Part shown: piece after piece, positions 35,990 through 47,180 of the stretch
Layout: each line of letters opens with the position of its first letter
How positions within the stretch are numbered: position 1 is the first letter of the stretch
Source of the DNA: Macrostomum hystrix
Taxonomy: Eukaryota; Platyhelminthes; Macrostomidae
Length of the DNA: 64,000 nt
Assembly: GCA_950097015.1 (NCBI GenBank)
Contig: CATNEN010000002.1
Location: forward strand, 8,633,501-8,697,500
Reading direction: 5' to 3'
Notes under the pieces: generated by a model
Databases searched by the model: none
What the model saw: only the letters and a program-made list of their open reading frames with translations
Told to the model about the DNA's origin: nothing
Position numbers and translations under genes: made by a program

Positions 35990-36336
35990 CGTCCAACGAG
36001 AGGGCCATGGTGACTGCCCTCATTTCCCTGCGGTTAAGTCCAAGCGGGGCTTTGCGAAGGGCAGTGGAGGGACAAGCAACAGCAGCGCGAGACTGCCGAC
36101 AATCGGCGGTGTTGATCCACCTGTCCTTGTGCTTAGAGGCCACCCACTGGTTAATCTGAGATGTGATAGGGATAGGCGGTAGGGATGGGGACCACAGGCA
36201 CGGGGCCAAAAAGCGAACCCGTCGAACTGGCTTTGGCGATGCAGTCGGCTAATTCGTTACCGGGGTGGCCAGAGTGCCCTGGAATCCACCTTAGGGACAC
36301 CTTGTTATGAGTCCCTATGCTATTTAGTGTTGTCAT
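35990..36336 (-). pseudogene. Non-LTR retrotransposon RNase H fragment
   Basis: The minus frame reads [20 protein letters not shown], a full RNase H motif with the active Asp. After a frame change near 36170 it continues [20 protein letters not shown] and LNRREMRAV, matching the C-terminal end of RNase H-bearing LINEs. Upstream RT is absent, so this is a truncated, frameshifted copy. Confidence 0.75.
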
Positions 36337-36339
36337 AAA

Positions 36340-37870
36340 ATGAATGTTTTTTGCATGGTAATCTTACAAATCCTTGGAAAACCACAGCGATATTATATCG
36401 TGATGTAACCCGGGGATGGCTTCATCATGCGAGTGCTGGAAATCCCACGGTGCTGATCCCAAGGTGAAAGGGAATCAGACCTTTGCTCTCCCAGTGGCAA
36501 CGGCCGCCCTATTGATGGTTGGTGGCTGGTTTTGTCTCCGATTGGCCAAGGTCCAATGCATTTTCAACTCTAATTCTAGTCAGGGAGTTTTAGGGTGGGG
36601 AGTTTTAGAGTAGTTCTGCCACCATCCCTTGCGGTTTTAGACTCCATAAATAAAACCGAACGAGGCACGGGCCCCGGTTGCTTCGACTAATATTTAGGCC
36701 AGATCGAAGAAGAGAGCTCAATTATGGCCACTGAAGGGACTCTATGCCCGCTTCGTTGGTGAATGCCCATGCAGCCTCTCATGACTACATGCGACTCTGT
36801 GTGCAAACTATACTCTGCTACTAGTATTTTCGTGCCGTATTTCAATTAGAGTTACATAATTATATCACCTTCTATTTACAACCTGCCAACAACCTTCTCT
36901 GAGATAGCAGTGACATGCGCCTTCTATACTCACTAGCCTTCATGCTTAAATGAGCAGTGGAAAACTAAGAAAAGCATTGGATTTAGCGATTCAAAAACTC
37001 GAGGGAGACGACTCAAGGGAATAAGGGGATTGATATACGAGGGATTGGGGACTCGACATCAAGGGATAACTTTGGGGAAGGGGAGATAATATATTTTATG
37101 GGGGAAGGTGGCACGGGGACTAGCAGGTGGATAGGGGATCCAGTGTTGCTGAACTGTGGGACGAAACAGGACAAGCACGTACGAAGATGTCGGAACGGAC
37201 GAAGACGTGGCTGAGACTTCGCGAAGCGGGCCCAAATGGTCGCAGGGTCTGGCTTTTTGGGCGAAAAGCCGACGGGATTATGTAGGGGAGAAGTCACGCA
37301 TCAAGCGCGTGAACCGTGATTGAAAGTCTCCGTTGATACAGTCTTGACCCTGCGCAGTGTACAACCAATTTATTGGCCGGCTCTGATTGGCCCGATGTTG
37401 TACAGTAAGCTTGGGGGAGGTGGGGCGGGGCGGTTGCACAGAGCTCAGTAATATTGAATTTTGCTTAATTATTATCTATATTTACTTATTAAAATATTTG
37501 TCTTAAATACTATGTTGAGTCCTATAATAAATTAAAGCTACATAGGAGAAAAGGCTAAGGGATTCGGGTACATTAAAGTGACATTTGAAGGTTAAGCTCC
37601 TGTCATACTTGATTGAGCCAGATCAATCGTAAGCGGAGGTGGGGTAGGCGTTTTTAGGGGTTGGAGGTTTCAAGGCGATGACTCATCATCGAGTCACGTG
37701 TTTTGTCCACCCAGGCTGGCCTCAAGGCTCACTTGCAATTCTATGGGGGAAACTGGCTGGTAACTAGGGATTCAAAAGAGTAAAATTACACCCCAAGGCA
37801 TTGGGATCGAGATTGGTTGGACTCATCAATATAACAAAATGTATTTTGTCTCACTGACAGATTTCACTGA
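36340..37870. other. Intergenic, nothing recognised
   Basis: No supported gene. Weak GA-rich segments such as GGGGATTGATATACGAGGGA near 37025 are not clearly repeated. Confidence 0.4.
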
Positions 37871-37872
37871 CA

Positions 37873-37972
37873 GCTTATACGTTTACACAAAAATGATTAA
37901 CGAATTTCGCCATGTCGATCCTATACAACGACTACTGTAGTATAACACTTGTGCTACAGTGGTCCAATTGCA
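37873..37972 (-). repeat. Left arm of a 2.4-kb inverted repeat
   Basis: About 100 bp that is the inverted, near-identical copy of 40228-40333. In gene terms it is an inverted copy of the last codons and 3' UTR start of the small membrane-protein gene at 39905-40252. Four bases present in the right arm are missing here. Confidence 0.9.
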
Positions 37973-38363
37973 ATGAACATGGTAGAAGCAACTGCATCAT
38001 GGCACTCAGCGAGCTAGTTAAAAAGTATGATCGATGAATTAAAAAAACAGGAGGGCGGGAAAGCGGAAAAAAGAGCTGCGTGTAAAGTGACTTCGATCAG
38101 TTCCAATGGGTACGTTAACAGCGAATTATCGCGAGTATACAGTAGAGAGCAGCATTGAGCCATGCAGTTCACAATGCCTGATAAGAAACTGATAAAAGGA
38201 CACTTTGAAGCGTAACATTTTTTGGACCACTTTATAGACAACATTCCGGATTTCTCATGCTCGAAACCTGACGAGGCAGAATTTTCGGATCAATTTTAGA
38301 CCCATGCAGTTGGCATAAGGTCCACTTTTACTATCTGAACCTGTGCCTAATCTAGAATAGCTA

Positions 38364-39261
38364 CGTAAGGGTGTCCCAGAAATAGCGGGAAAAATCGATG
38401 CACAGGCAAACTGGTGAAACAGTTTATTGAAACTCACGCCACTGATAAATAAACATTCAGCAGTTCTAACGCTTTTTTAATTAAGTAAAAATGTCAATAC
38501 ATTAAAAAGTTATGGCTAAAATTAGAACAAGGGGTAAGGGGTAGAGTTACACCAAGTCAAGGCCAGCGGAATCGGTCACGCAGCATCGCCATCGCCGTCG
38601 ACTGACGACTTTTCAACGAAGTTCCCCCTTAGCTCGCAGCACTTAGTCCATCGCGTGAGAAGCGCATTGATGGCATCTGCATTCACCCTTTGAATCAGTG
38701 CCTTTGTTGATGGAGAGATCGGACGGCCACGGTTGGCTGTGTCATCAGCAACGTCTGTTCGCCCATGACTGATCTCTTCAAGCCAGCGATAGACAGCACT
38801 CTTCGAGATGGCACTCACTCCGTGGATTTCAGTCAGCTGGCTTACAATTCCACTGCCTCGCTTGCCCAATTTCCATTGGGAGTACACGAACTGGCGCTGA
38901 CCTTCTTTGGACGAAACGTTAAACATTGAACGATTGAACAAGGGAAAATGAGAAAAATCCAAACTCAACAGCGGCGTCTTGTCGAGGCGCACAAAATTTC
39001 GATATTCGCGAAGTCTCGTGCTTGCTGTCGTTGGTGCCACGGCTATTTCTTGCGTCAGTTTCTGCTTCTTTTGATTCTGGTGCTCACGCTTCTCTGCTCG
39101 TCTGTTGCCTTTTTCTGCTTCTGCTCATTTTCTTCTTCTGTTGATTAAAAAAGCGTTAGAACTGCTCAATGTTTATTTATCAGTGACGTGAGTTTCAATA
39201 AACTATGTTTCACCAGTTTGCCTGTTCATCGATTTTTCCGCTATTTCTGGGACACCCCTCG
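38364..39261 (-). mobile_element. Internally deleted mariner-family transposon
   Basis: 898 bp flanked by TA dinucleotides (38362-38363 and 39262-39263). Terminal inverted repeats of about 118 bp carry GGGTGTCCCAGAAATAGCGG near each outer end and are almost identical. Full mariner elements are about 1.3 kb, so roughly 400-500 bp are missing, corresponding to the catalytic core. It sits inside the larger inverted repeat 37873-40333. Similar ends suggest the deletion derivative moved recently. Confidence 0.9.
38576..38926 (-). CDS. Truncated mariner transposase: DNA-binding domain without catalytic core
   Basis: 116 residues from ATG 38926. The N-terminal part is the paired helix-turn-helix of mariner transposases (QRQFVYSQWKLGKRGSG, SAVYRWLEEISHGR, then NRGRPIS). 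It then jumps directly to the family's C-terminal ending (TRWTKCCELRGNFVEK), skipping the whole DDE/D catalytic domain, yet the frame is intact. If expressed it could bind the element's ends but could not cut. Upstream codons continue the frame without an ATG, and a better-placed ATG is in another frame. A polyadenylation-like AATAAA lies in the left inverted repeat (38423-38428, minus). Confidence 0.7.
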   Translation of the reverse strand: MFNVSSKEGQRQFVYSQWKLGKRGSGIVSQLTEIHGVSAISKSAVYRWLEEISHGRTDVADDTANRGRPISPSTKALIQRVNADAINALLTRWTKCCELRGNFVEKSSVDGDGDAA

Positions 39262-39904
39262 TATAACAGCTATAACACAGTATGGTAATGGACCATGTAG
39301 TATCCATGTTACTGCATTGTATTGACCGTTTACCCTGTAATTTTGCCTTATCGCAAACAGAATCGTAGATGTGAAAAATCGAATGCGAAAATGACAATTT
39401 TTGCTTATCTCAAGTGTGCATGCATGCTGATCTTGTTTATCAGTCAATATTGCCATGGTTACTCATGGCTATTTCACTTGGCATGCGCTTTCCAATGAAC
39501 TGCTGTATATTGCTGTATATTTAGACAGCGATATTAAATCCTGGTTTTCAGAGCAAGTACCTGCAGCATTGACAAAATCACTACCAAGCCACAGCTTCAC
39601 GGACACTGTTTAGTTTTTTATTACAAGAGTACTAAAATAAGTGTGAGCATTTTAGAAACATTGGCGATGGCCTTGAAGACCGTTAACATTGCCTGGCTGT
39701 AGGCTGAACTGGAGATAAGGTAGTCAAGTTGAACAGAAAACAAACTCGTAGACGTCATAGCAGAGCTTCAACTTGTGTATACCAAAAACATATATAAATA
39801 TTAACTCATTTCACAATGCGGTCGGTCTATGTAACTGCTGCGCCTGGGCAAAAGTAGAACCTGCACTTTGCTAGCTTTGCTGCTGCTTCTTGTAGGCATT
39901 CACA

Positions 39905-40252
39905 ATGTTCAAGCACTTGTTACTCCTGGTCTGCGCTTCGGTGTTGGCGCTGCAGCTGCTGAATGCTCCCACATCGGTCGAGTCGCTAACCATTAGGGCT
40001 GCCTCCAACTCAACAGGCCTCTCCACACCCGACGGCCGCAACACAACGGGAAGCGTCGGCGGCGAGCCGCGGCCCGGCTACGACTACCCCGGCGGCAGCA
40101 ACAGCAGCAGCAGTGGCACACTCACCATCGCCGTATCCGGTGGAGGAGGAGTTGTCTCTCTGGTGATACTCTGCCTCATCATCTACTGCTGCTGCTGCAG
40201 AGCGCGCTGCCCTATTCGTCTGTCATCTGCAATTGGACCACTGTACGAGTAG
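39905..40252 (+). CDS. Small secreted or type I membrane protein
   Basis: 115 residues. A signal peptide (FKHLLLLVCASVLALQLL) is followed by a short ectodomain with three N-glycosylation sequons (NST at 35, NTT at 46, NSS at 66) and Pro/Gly/Ser-rich sequence. A transmembrane segment at about 79-95 (VVSLVILCLIIY) runs into CCCC, a likely palmitoylation cluster, and a 17-residue tail. The plan resembles small single-pass proteins such as the Shisa/CYYR type, but no homology is claimed. The last eight codons and stop lie within the right arm of the 2.4-kb inverted repeat, so the C-terminus may be element-derived. AATAAA follows at 40507. Confidence 0.55.
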   Translation: MFKHLLLLVCASVLALQLLNAPTSVESLTIRAASNSTGLSTPDGRNTTGSVGGEPRPGYDYPGGSNSSSSGTLTIAVSGGGGVVSLVILCLIIYCCCCRARCPIRLSSAIGPLYE

Positions 40253-40333
40253 CACAAGTGTTATACTACAGTAGTCGTTGTATAGGATCAACATAGCGAA
40301 ATTCGTTAATCATTTTTATGTAAACGTATAAGC
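40228..40333 (+). repeat. Right arm of a 2.4-kb inverted repeat
   Basis: Inverted partner of 37873-37972. It begins inside the coding end of the small membrane-protein gene and extends about 80 bp into its 3' UTR. No target-site duplication was found outside the arms. Confidence 0.9.
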
Positions 40334-40506
40334 GTAGTTCGGACAGACAGTTTGGACAAACTCATTGTTCTGCGTTTTTGCTCACCTATTTCAATCACTA
40401 ACACAATTCCAAATTGGTGCTATTTTAAAATCAAATTTTACAATTAAATAGACAGCCACTGAAATTGAAACCAGCGAAATTCACTAATTACCTACATAAT
40501 CTGTTC

Positions 40507-40512
40507 AATAAA
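40507..40512 (+). promoter_or_regulatory. Polyadenylation signal
   Basis: AATAAA on the plus strand about 255 bp after the stop of the small membrane-protein gene, just before the 25-bp array. Confidence 0.5.
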
Positions 40513-40537
40513 CAATTCAACTAGCCATACAAATCGT

Positions 40538-41892
40538 CACTGACCCATGATTTCCTGATCCTCACTGACCCATGCAGTTCTGATCCTCACTGATCCTCAC
40601 TGATCCTCACTGATCCTCACTGACCCATGATTTCCTGATCCTCACTGATCCTCACTGATCCTCACTGATCCTCACTGATCCTCACTGACCCATGTAGTCT
40701 TGATTCTCAATGATCCTCACTGACCCATGATTTCCTGATCCTCACTGACCCATGATTTCCTGATCCTCAATGACCCATGCAGTTCTGATCCTCAATGATC
40801 CTCACTGACCCATGCAGTTCTGATCCTCAATGATCCTCACTGACCCATGTAGTTCTGATCCTCGATGATCCTCACTGACCCATGCAGTCCTGATCCTCAC
40901 TGACCCATGCAGTCCTGATCCTCACTGACCCATGCAGTCCTGATCCTCACTGACTCATGCAGTTCTGATCCTCAATGATCCTCACTGACCCATGTAGTTC
41001 TGATCCTCAATGATCCTCACTGACCCATGCAGTCCTGATCCTCACTGACCCATGCAGTCCTGATCCTCACTGACCCATGCAGTCCTGATCCTCACAGACT
41101 CATGCAGTTCTGATCCTCAATGATCCTCACTGACCCATGTAGTTCTGATCCTCAATGATCCTCACTGACCCATGCAGTCCTGATCCTCACTGACCCATGC
41201 AGTCCTGATCCTCACTGACCCATGCAGTCCTGATCCTCACTGACCCATGCAGTCCTGATCCTCACTGATCCTCACTGACCCATGTAGTCCTGATCCTCAA
41301 TGATCCTCACTGACCCATGTAGTTCTGATCCTCAATGATCCTCACTGACCCATGTAGTTCTGATCCTCAATGATCCTCACTGACCCATGCAGTCCTGATC
41401 CTCACTGACCCATGCAGTCCTGATCCTCACTGACCCATGCAGTCCTGATCCTCACTGACCCATGCAGTCCTGATCCTCACTGACCCATGCAGTCCTGATC
41501 CTCACTGACTCATGCAGTTCTGATCCTCACTGACCCATGCAGTCCTGATCCTCACTGACCCATGCAGTCCTGATCCTCACTGACTCATGCAGTTCTGATC
41601 CTCACTGACCCATGCAGTCCTGATCCTCACTGACCCATGCAGTCCTGATCCTCACTGACTCATGCAGTTCTGATCCTCACTGACCCATGATTTCCTGATC
41701 CTCACTGACCCACGCAGTCCTGATCCTCACTGACCCATGCAGTCCTGATCCTCACTGACTCATGCAGTTCTGATCCTCAATGATCCTCACTGACCCATGT
41801 AGTCCTGATCCTCACTGACCCATTCACTACTGATCCTCACTGACCCATGCAGTACTGATCCTCACTGACCAATGTAGTCCTCATCCTCACTG
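40538..41892. repeat. 10/15/25-bp composite tandem array
   Basis: Built from TGATCCTCAC (10 bp) and TGACCCATGCAGTCC (15 bp), combined mostly into 25-bp units. Variants AGTTC, AGTCC and ATTTCC recur in blocks, showing local segment duplication. Confidence 0.95.
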
Positions 41893-42025
41893 ACTAAAAG
41901 CAAATTTATCAGAAGCCAGCTGTTCTAAACAATGAGAAAATGAACTAACGAAGCTGCAGCTTGCTCAGCAGTACTACACTACTGCTAAGGGCCAAAATGG
42001 ATTTTTAGGCCTGCCTGCCACCCAA

Positions 42026-42279
42026 TTACTCGTACGCCACTTGTCTTACCCACTCAGGGAGTATTTCAAGTTTTCGTATGTTAAACAAATACTTAAGCAT
42101 GAATCTTGTCAACTGTGGACACAGCATTGTCTTAGCATTTCCCGTAGCATCTTTATTAAAACTGGAAAATGAGTGTGACGATGCACTGTGTGACAAATCA
42201 ACCGACAGGCTGGCTGCGTGATCAATATTTGCAGACGGATCCTGGGGGTCGTAAGTCTTTGAAACTTGTCCATAATCCC
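42026..42279 (-). CDS. Candidate exon of an unidentified protein
   Basis: A good acceptor (TACTATTTATTCCAG) opens a frame of about 84 codons reading DYGQVSKTYDPQDPSANI, then HSASSHSFSSFNKDATG and MLKYLFNIRKLEILPEW. It either ends at a TAA at 42026 or uses a donor GTAAGA at 42049. Not recognised. The 20-bp array at 42334 lies directly upstream in transcript sense, matching the local habit of arrays inside introns. No partner exon is secure. Confidence 0.35.
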
Positions 42280-42333
42280 TGGAATAAATAGTATGCAAAA
42301 CAGGTCTGTCCGTCTCTCCGGCCATGTGTCTGC

Positions 42334-42795
42334 CCCCCTGTTCCCTCTCTCCGCCCCCTGTTCCCTCTCTCCGCCCCCTGTTCCCTCTCTCCGCCCCCTG
42401 TTCCCTCACTCCGCCCCCCTGTTCCCTCTCTCCGCCCCCTGTTCCCTCTCTCCGCCCCCTGTTCCCTCTCTCCACCCCCTGTTCCCTCTCTCCACCCCCT
42501 ATTCCATCTCTCCACTCCCTGTTCCCTCTCTCCGCCCCCTGTTCCCTCTCTCCGCCCCCTGTTCCCTCTCTCCGCCCCCTGTTCCCTCTCTCCGCCCCCT
42601 ATTCCCTCTCTCCACCCCCTGTTCCCTCTCTCCACGCCCTATTCCCTCTCTCCGCCCCCTGTTCCCTCTCTCCACCCCCTGTTCCCTCTCTCCGCCCCCT
42701 GTTCCCTCTCTCCACCCCCTGTTCCCTCTCTCCACCCCCTGTTCCCTCTCTCCACCCCCTATTCCCTCACTCCGCCCCCTGTACCCTCTCTCCGC
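42334..42795. repeat. 20-bp pyrimidine-rich tandem array
   Basis: About 23 copies of CCCCCTGTTCCCTCTCTCCG and close variants. Strand asymmetry is extreme (all pyrimidine except G at two positions), so triplex or G-rich structures are possible on the other strand. Confidence 0.95.
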
Positions 42796-42799
42796 CCTC

Positions 42800-43340
42800 T
42801 GTCCATTCCGAGCTCAACATCTTCAAAGCAGAACCGAGAAAGCCTTTCACAATGAGCAAATGAAGGCCTCAATTCTGGCTTCAACACCCCTAATGTCTAC
42901 GCGTACATGAAGTGAAGTCCACAGTGGCATTGAAAACGACTCAGATGAGTTCTCAGCTAATACCCTCATCAGTTAAAAGTGTTTCTACTCAACTAATCCT
43001 GGCTTAGCCTGCAGTCTCCTCGTGGGAATAAAAACATTTTGAGCAGTTTTGAACAGTTTTGAGCAGTTACCAACTGGAGTTGGTTAGTGACTCGCGCACT
43101 CTGGCAACAGCTGCGCGGTCTCACGGGCTGGGCTGGCTGCGTCTGGCAAAAATTTCTCGACTTGAAAGTAATGTTATTATTTTTAATCAGGCGAGCTTAA
43201 TGGCATGCGTGAATTAGCAGCTTTACAGATCAATGTACCGCTTATTTACTGGCTCAGTTTCATTTTGGGAAGAACGAATCACGTGACATGACAATGACAG
43301 TCGGATAAAACTTTCGGACAAACTGCTTCGCGGATTCAAG
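42800..43340. other. Intergenic, nothing recognised
   Basis: Lies downstream of the four-transmembrane gene on the minus strand and presumably contains its 3' UTR. The only end-processing candidate is an ATTAAA near 43182. Confidence 0.4.
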
Positions 43341-43342
43341 CC

Positions 43343-45357
43343 CTAGACCTCGTCAGCAGCGGCAGGCTGCTCAGCCGGTCCTTCAGCAGCTGCCGCACTG
43401 GAGGTCAGGCGGTGCAGCCGATCGAGCATGAGCTCATTCTCCACTTCGTGATCCTCAACGGCGCCTGCTCCAGAAGCTGCAGGCCGCGACTCCACCGCCT
43501 CGTCGATGTCGATGGTGTCCACCGGAGTCGAAGAGTCGAAGGACGCCGCCGGATTGGTCGAAGCCTCCATGACTCGAATGGGCATCGGGAGGTCCGGCGA
43601 ACCGGCCGGCGGCAGCGGAGGCGGCGCTGGTGGCGCGGGCCGCGAGCGGTGAAAGCGCACGTTGCCACCCCTGCCCGCAGCCGCGGCCGCCAGCTCGTCG
43701 ATTCGCGTTGTTGCCCCAGACGCTCCGCTGCTGCTTGCCACTGACTTTGAAGCCGCCGCCGCCCCAACCGAAGGTTCAGCTGAAGTATCCGAGGCTCTGT
43801 CCAGCTTGATGACGGCCCAGACGGCCGGAAAGGCAGCAACCTCGCCGATGTTAGCCATGATGGCCAGGCCGAATGAGAAGCCGAGCAGGCCGTAGGTCTG
43901 GATGGCGGGTCCGGCCGCCGACTCAACCGCCTGGCACCAGCGACTGTACAGCCCGGCCATCAGGCTCCACAGCAGCAGCTGCAGCACCACTGGGAAAGAG
44001 TTGATTGACACCGGGGAGTGAGGTGGGTGTATGAGGATTGAGGTGGGTGTATGAGGATTGAGGTGCGTGTGTATGATGAGTGAGGTGGGTGTGTATGAGG
44101 AGTGAGGTGGGTGTGTATGAGGATTGAGGTGCGTGTGTATGATGAGTGAGGTGGGTGTGTATGAGGAGTGAGGTGGGTGTGTATGAGGAGTGAGGTGGGT
44201 GTGTATGAGGAGTGAGGTGGGTGTGTATCAGGGTGAGGTGGGTGGATATGAGGAGTGAGGTGTGTGTGCTTGTAGAGTGAGGTTGGTGTGCATGAGAGAA
44301 GTGTCATCATGCAGGCAGGAAACATTTCTCACCGGTTGTAGCGATGGCAGTCAGGCTGATGAGCGGAAGATGTTGCTTCATCAAGGCCGGACGACGCTTC
44401 GGCGGGACGCACAAAGCTGCGTACAGGCAGCAGGACAGCAAGCTGGCGATGATGGCCAGCACCCCGAAGGCCTGCGCGGCACGCTGATGCGCTGCGGGCG
44501 GTGGTTTTGGAATTCAGCAGGTCTTAGTTGGCTGCCGATTGCGATTGCCCTGTGATCCGGAATTTCCTTTCATTTTTTCGTGACTATCTAGTCTCACATC
44601 CTGAACCTCCAGTCTCACATCCTGAACCTCCAGTCTCACATCCTGAGCCTCCAGTCTCACATCCTGAATCTCCTGTCTCATAATATCCTGAATCTCCAGT
44701 CTCACATCCTGAATCTCCAGTCTCACATCCTGAACCTCCAGTCTCACACCCTGAATCTCCAGTCTCACATCCTGAATCTCCCGTCTCATATCCTGAATCT
44801 CGAGTCTCACATCCTGAATCTTCAGTCTCACATCCTGAATCTCGAGTCCCACATCCTGAACCTCCAGTCTCACATCCTGAACCTCCAGTCTCACATCCTG
44901 AATCTCCAGTCTCACATCCTGAATCTCCAGTCTCACATCCTGAACCTCCAGTCTCACATCCTGAACCTCCAGTCTCACATCCTTAATCTCCAGTCTCACA
45001 TCCTGAATCTCCTGTCTCACATCCTGAATCTCGAGTCTCACGTCCTGAATCTCCAGTCTCACATCCTGAATCTCCAGTCTCACATCCTGAATCTCTAGTC
45101 TCACATCCTGAATCTCTAGTCTCAGTTTCTCACAGAGCTGAAGTCTCACCGGCCAGGTGACTCAGCGCTGGCTGCTCAAGGCCGGTCCACAGCCCCAGGA
45201 AGCGGAACTCCTGGCTGGCCAGTGGCAGGCTGAGGTAGTCGATGGTGAGGATGCCCCAGTAGGCTGTGCCGAAGCCTACAATGAGAAAGAACAGGCACAG
45301 CAGCAGCAGCAAGGCCACTGAGGCCTTGGCCAGCAGAGGCGGCTGCAGCTTTGCCAT
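43343..45357 (-). CDS. Four-transmembrane protein, claudin/PMP22-like plan
   Basis: Three exons, 45150-45357, 44333-44491 and 43343-43989, join with matching phase 1 junctions to 337 residues. TM1 lies near residues 12-34 (VALLLLLCLFFLIVGFG) and TM2 near 77-98 (AFGVLAIIASLLSCCLYAAL). TM3 is near 108-135 and spans the exon 2/3 junction (TTVVLQLLLWSLMAGLY). TM4 is near 148-178 (LLGFSFGLAIMANIGE). The first loop contains FLGLWTGLEQ, recalling the claudin GLW motif, but the paired loop cysteines of claudins are absent. Family membership is therefore tentative. The 160-residue C-terminal tail is Ala/Pro/Ser-rich and presumably cytoplasmic. Both introns are filled by tandem arrays. The start ATG has MAKLQPPLLAKA after it. 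Confidence 0.72.
44015..44285. repeat. 22-24 bp GT/GA-rich array in the four-TM gene intron 2
   Basis: About a dozen copies of GTGTGTATGAGGAGTGAGGT, including a larger duplicated block (ATGAGGATTGAGGTGCGTGT). Confidence 0.93.
44590..45125. repeat. 21-bp array in the four-TM gene intron 1
   Basis: About 25 copies of CCTGAATCTCCAGTCTCACA plus T, with CCTGAACCTCC variants. The 211-codon minus frame here is a repeat artefact. Confidence 0.95.
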
Positions 45358-45542
45358 TTCTTTGTGTTTCCTTCTTCGGATCGTCAAGCAATCGGCTTTT
45401 CATTTATGCCGAAATTCAACAGCCGGGCAATAAAAATGTGCCCGCCCTGCGATCGAATTTCAGGTGAGCCTGGTCATAAAGTCAGGCCGGGATTGACTCT
45501 CCTGCGAACAAGCTGGAATTTTCCGTCAAGCTGGCTCAATGC

Positions 45543-45636
45543 CTAACCGAGTGTGAACTGTGGCTGCATTTCTACCGGCTGTAGTTCTGGGCTATTGTTC
45601 TCAAGCTTTGCTGTTTGATAGGAGTTTTCAAGAGGT
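45543..45636 (-). CDS. Candidate terminal exon of a small gene
   Basis: The acceptor CTTTTGCAG is followed by a frame reading PLENSYQTAKLENNSPELQP and ending MQPQFTLG with TAG. If joined to the candidate exon at 47181-47240 (ending AT), the first A completes a codon and the frame stays open to the stop. The intervening 1.5 kb is then one intron made of the 22-bp array. Unrecognised, low certainty. Confidence 0.28.
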
Positions 45637-45649
45637 CTGCAAAAGAGTT

Positions 45650-47172
45650 CTGTAATACTTAATATCCAGTTCTGTAATATCCCATATCCAGTTCTGTAAT
45701 ATCCCATATCCAGTTGTGTAATATCCCATATCCAGTTCTGTAATATCCCATATCCAGTTCTGTAATATCCCATATCCAGTTGTGTAATATCCCATATCCA
45801 GTTCTGTAATATCCCATATCCAGTTCTGTAATATCCCAAATCGAGTTTTGTAATATCCCATATACAGTTCTGTAGTATCCCATATCCAGTTGTGTAATAT
45901 CCCATATCAAGTTCTGTAATATCCCATATCCAGTTGTGTAATATCCCATATCCAGTTCTGTAATATCCCATATCCAGTTCTGTAATATCCCATATCCAGT
46001 TCTGTAATATCCCATATCCAGTTCTGTAATATCCCATATCCAGTTCTGTAATATCCCATATCAAGTTCTGTAATATCCCATATCCAGTTGTGTAATATCC
46101 CATATCCAGTTCTGTAATATCCCATATCCAGTTCTGTAATATCCAATATCCAGTTCTGTAATATCCCATATCCAGTTCTGTAATATCCCATATACAGTTG
46201 CGTAATATCCCATATCCAGTTCTGTAATATCCCATATCCAGTTCTGTAATATCCGATATCCAGTTGTGTAATATCCGATATCCAGTTGTGTAATATCCCA
46301 TATCCAGTTCTGTAATATCCCATATCCAGTTCTGTAATATCCCATATCCAGTTGTGTAATATCCCATATCCAGTTGTGTAATATCCCATATCCAGTTGTG
46401 TAATATCCCATATCCAGTTGTGTAATATCCCATATCCAGTTCTGTAATATCCCACATCCAGTTCTGTAATATCCCATATCCAGTTCTGTAATATCCCATA
46501 TCCAGTTGTGTAATATCCCATATCCAGTTCTGTAATATCCCATATCCAGTTGTGTAATATCCCATATCCAGTTCTGTAATATCCCATATCCAGTTGTGTA
46601 ATATCCCATATCCAGTTCTGTAATATCCCATATCCAGTTGTGTAATATCCCATATCCAGTTATGTAATATCCCATATCCAGTTCTGTAATATCCCATATC
46701 CAGTTCTGTAATATCCCATATCCAGTTGTGTAATATCCCATATCCAGTTCTGTAATATCCCATATCCAGTTGTGTAATATCCCATATCCAGTTCTGTAAT
46801 ATCCCATATCCAGTTGTGTAATATCCCATATCCAGTTCTGTAATATCCCATATCCAGTTGTGTAATATCCCATATCCAGTTCTGTAACATCCCATATCCA
46901 GTTGTGTAATATCCCATATCCAGTTCTGTAATATCCCATATCCAGTTCTGTAATATCCCACATCCAGTTCTGTAATATCCCATATCCAGTTCTGTAATAT
47001 CCCATATCCAGTTCTGTAATATCCCATATCCAGTTATGTAATATCCCATATCCAGTTCTGTAATATCCCATATCCAGTTGTGTAATATCCCATATCCAGT
47101 TCTGTAATATCCCATATCCAGTTCTCTAATATCCCATATCCAGTTGTGTAATATCCCATATCCAGTTCTAAA
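45650..47172. repeat. 22-bp tandem array, about 69 copies
   Basis: Units of CCATATCCAGTTCTGTAATA plus TC, with TTGTG replacing TTCTG in about a third of copies. Because 22 is not a multiple of 3, each minus frame cycles through all three phases, giving open frames up to 494 codons (GYYRTGYGILQNWIWDITEL). These are artefacts. Confidence 0.97.
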
Positions 47173-47180
47173 ATACTCAC

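Noticed and set aside
38948..39148. Plus-strand 66-codon frame inside the mariner element
   Set aside because: Antisense of the transposase N-terminal region and its inverted repeat; the helix-turn-helix frame on the minus strand explains the sequence.
45543..47115. Open frames of 151-494 codons over the 22-bp array
   Set aside because: Produced by a stop-free 22-bp unit cycling through three phases; no constraint, no domain.
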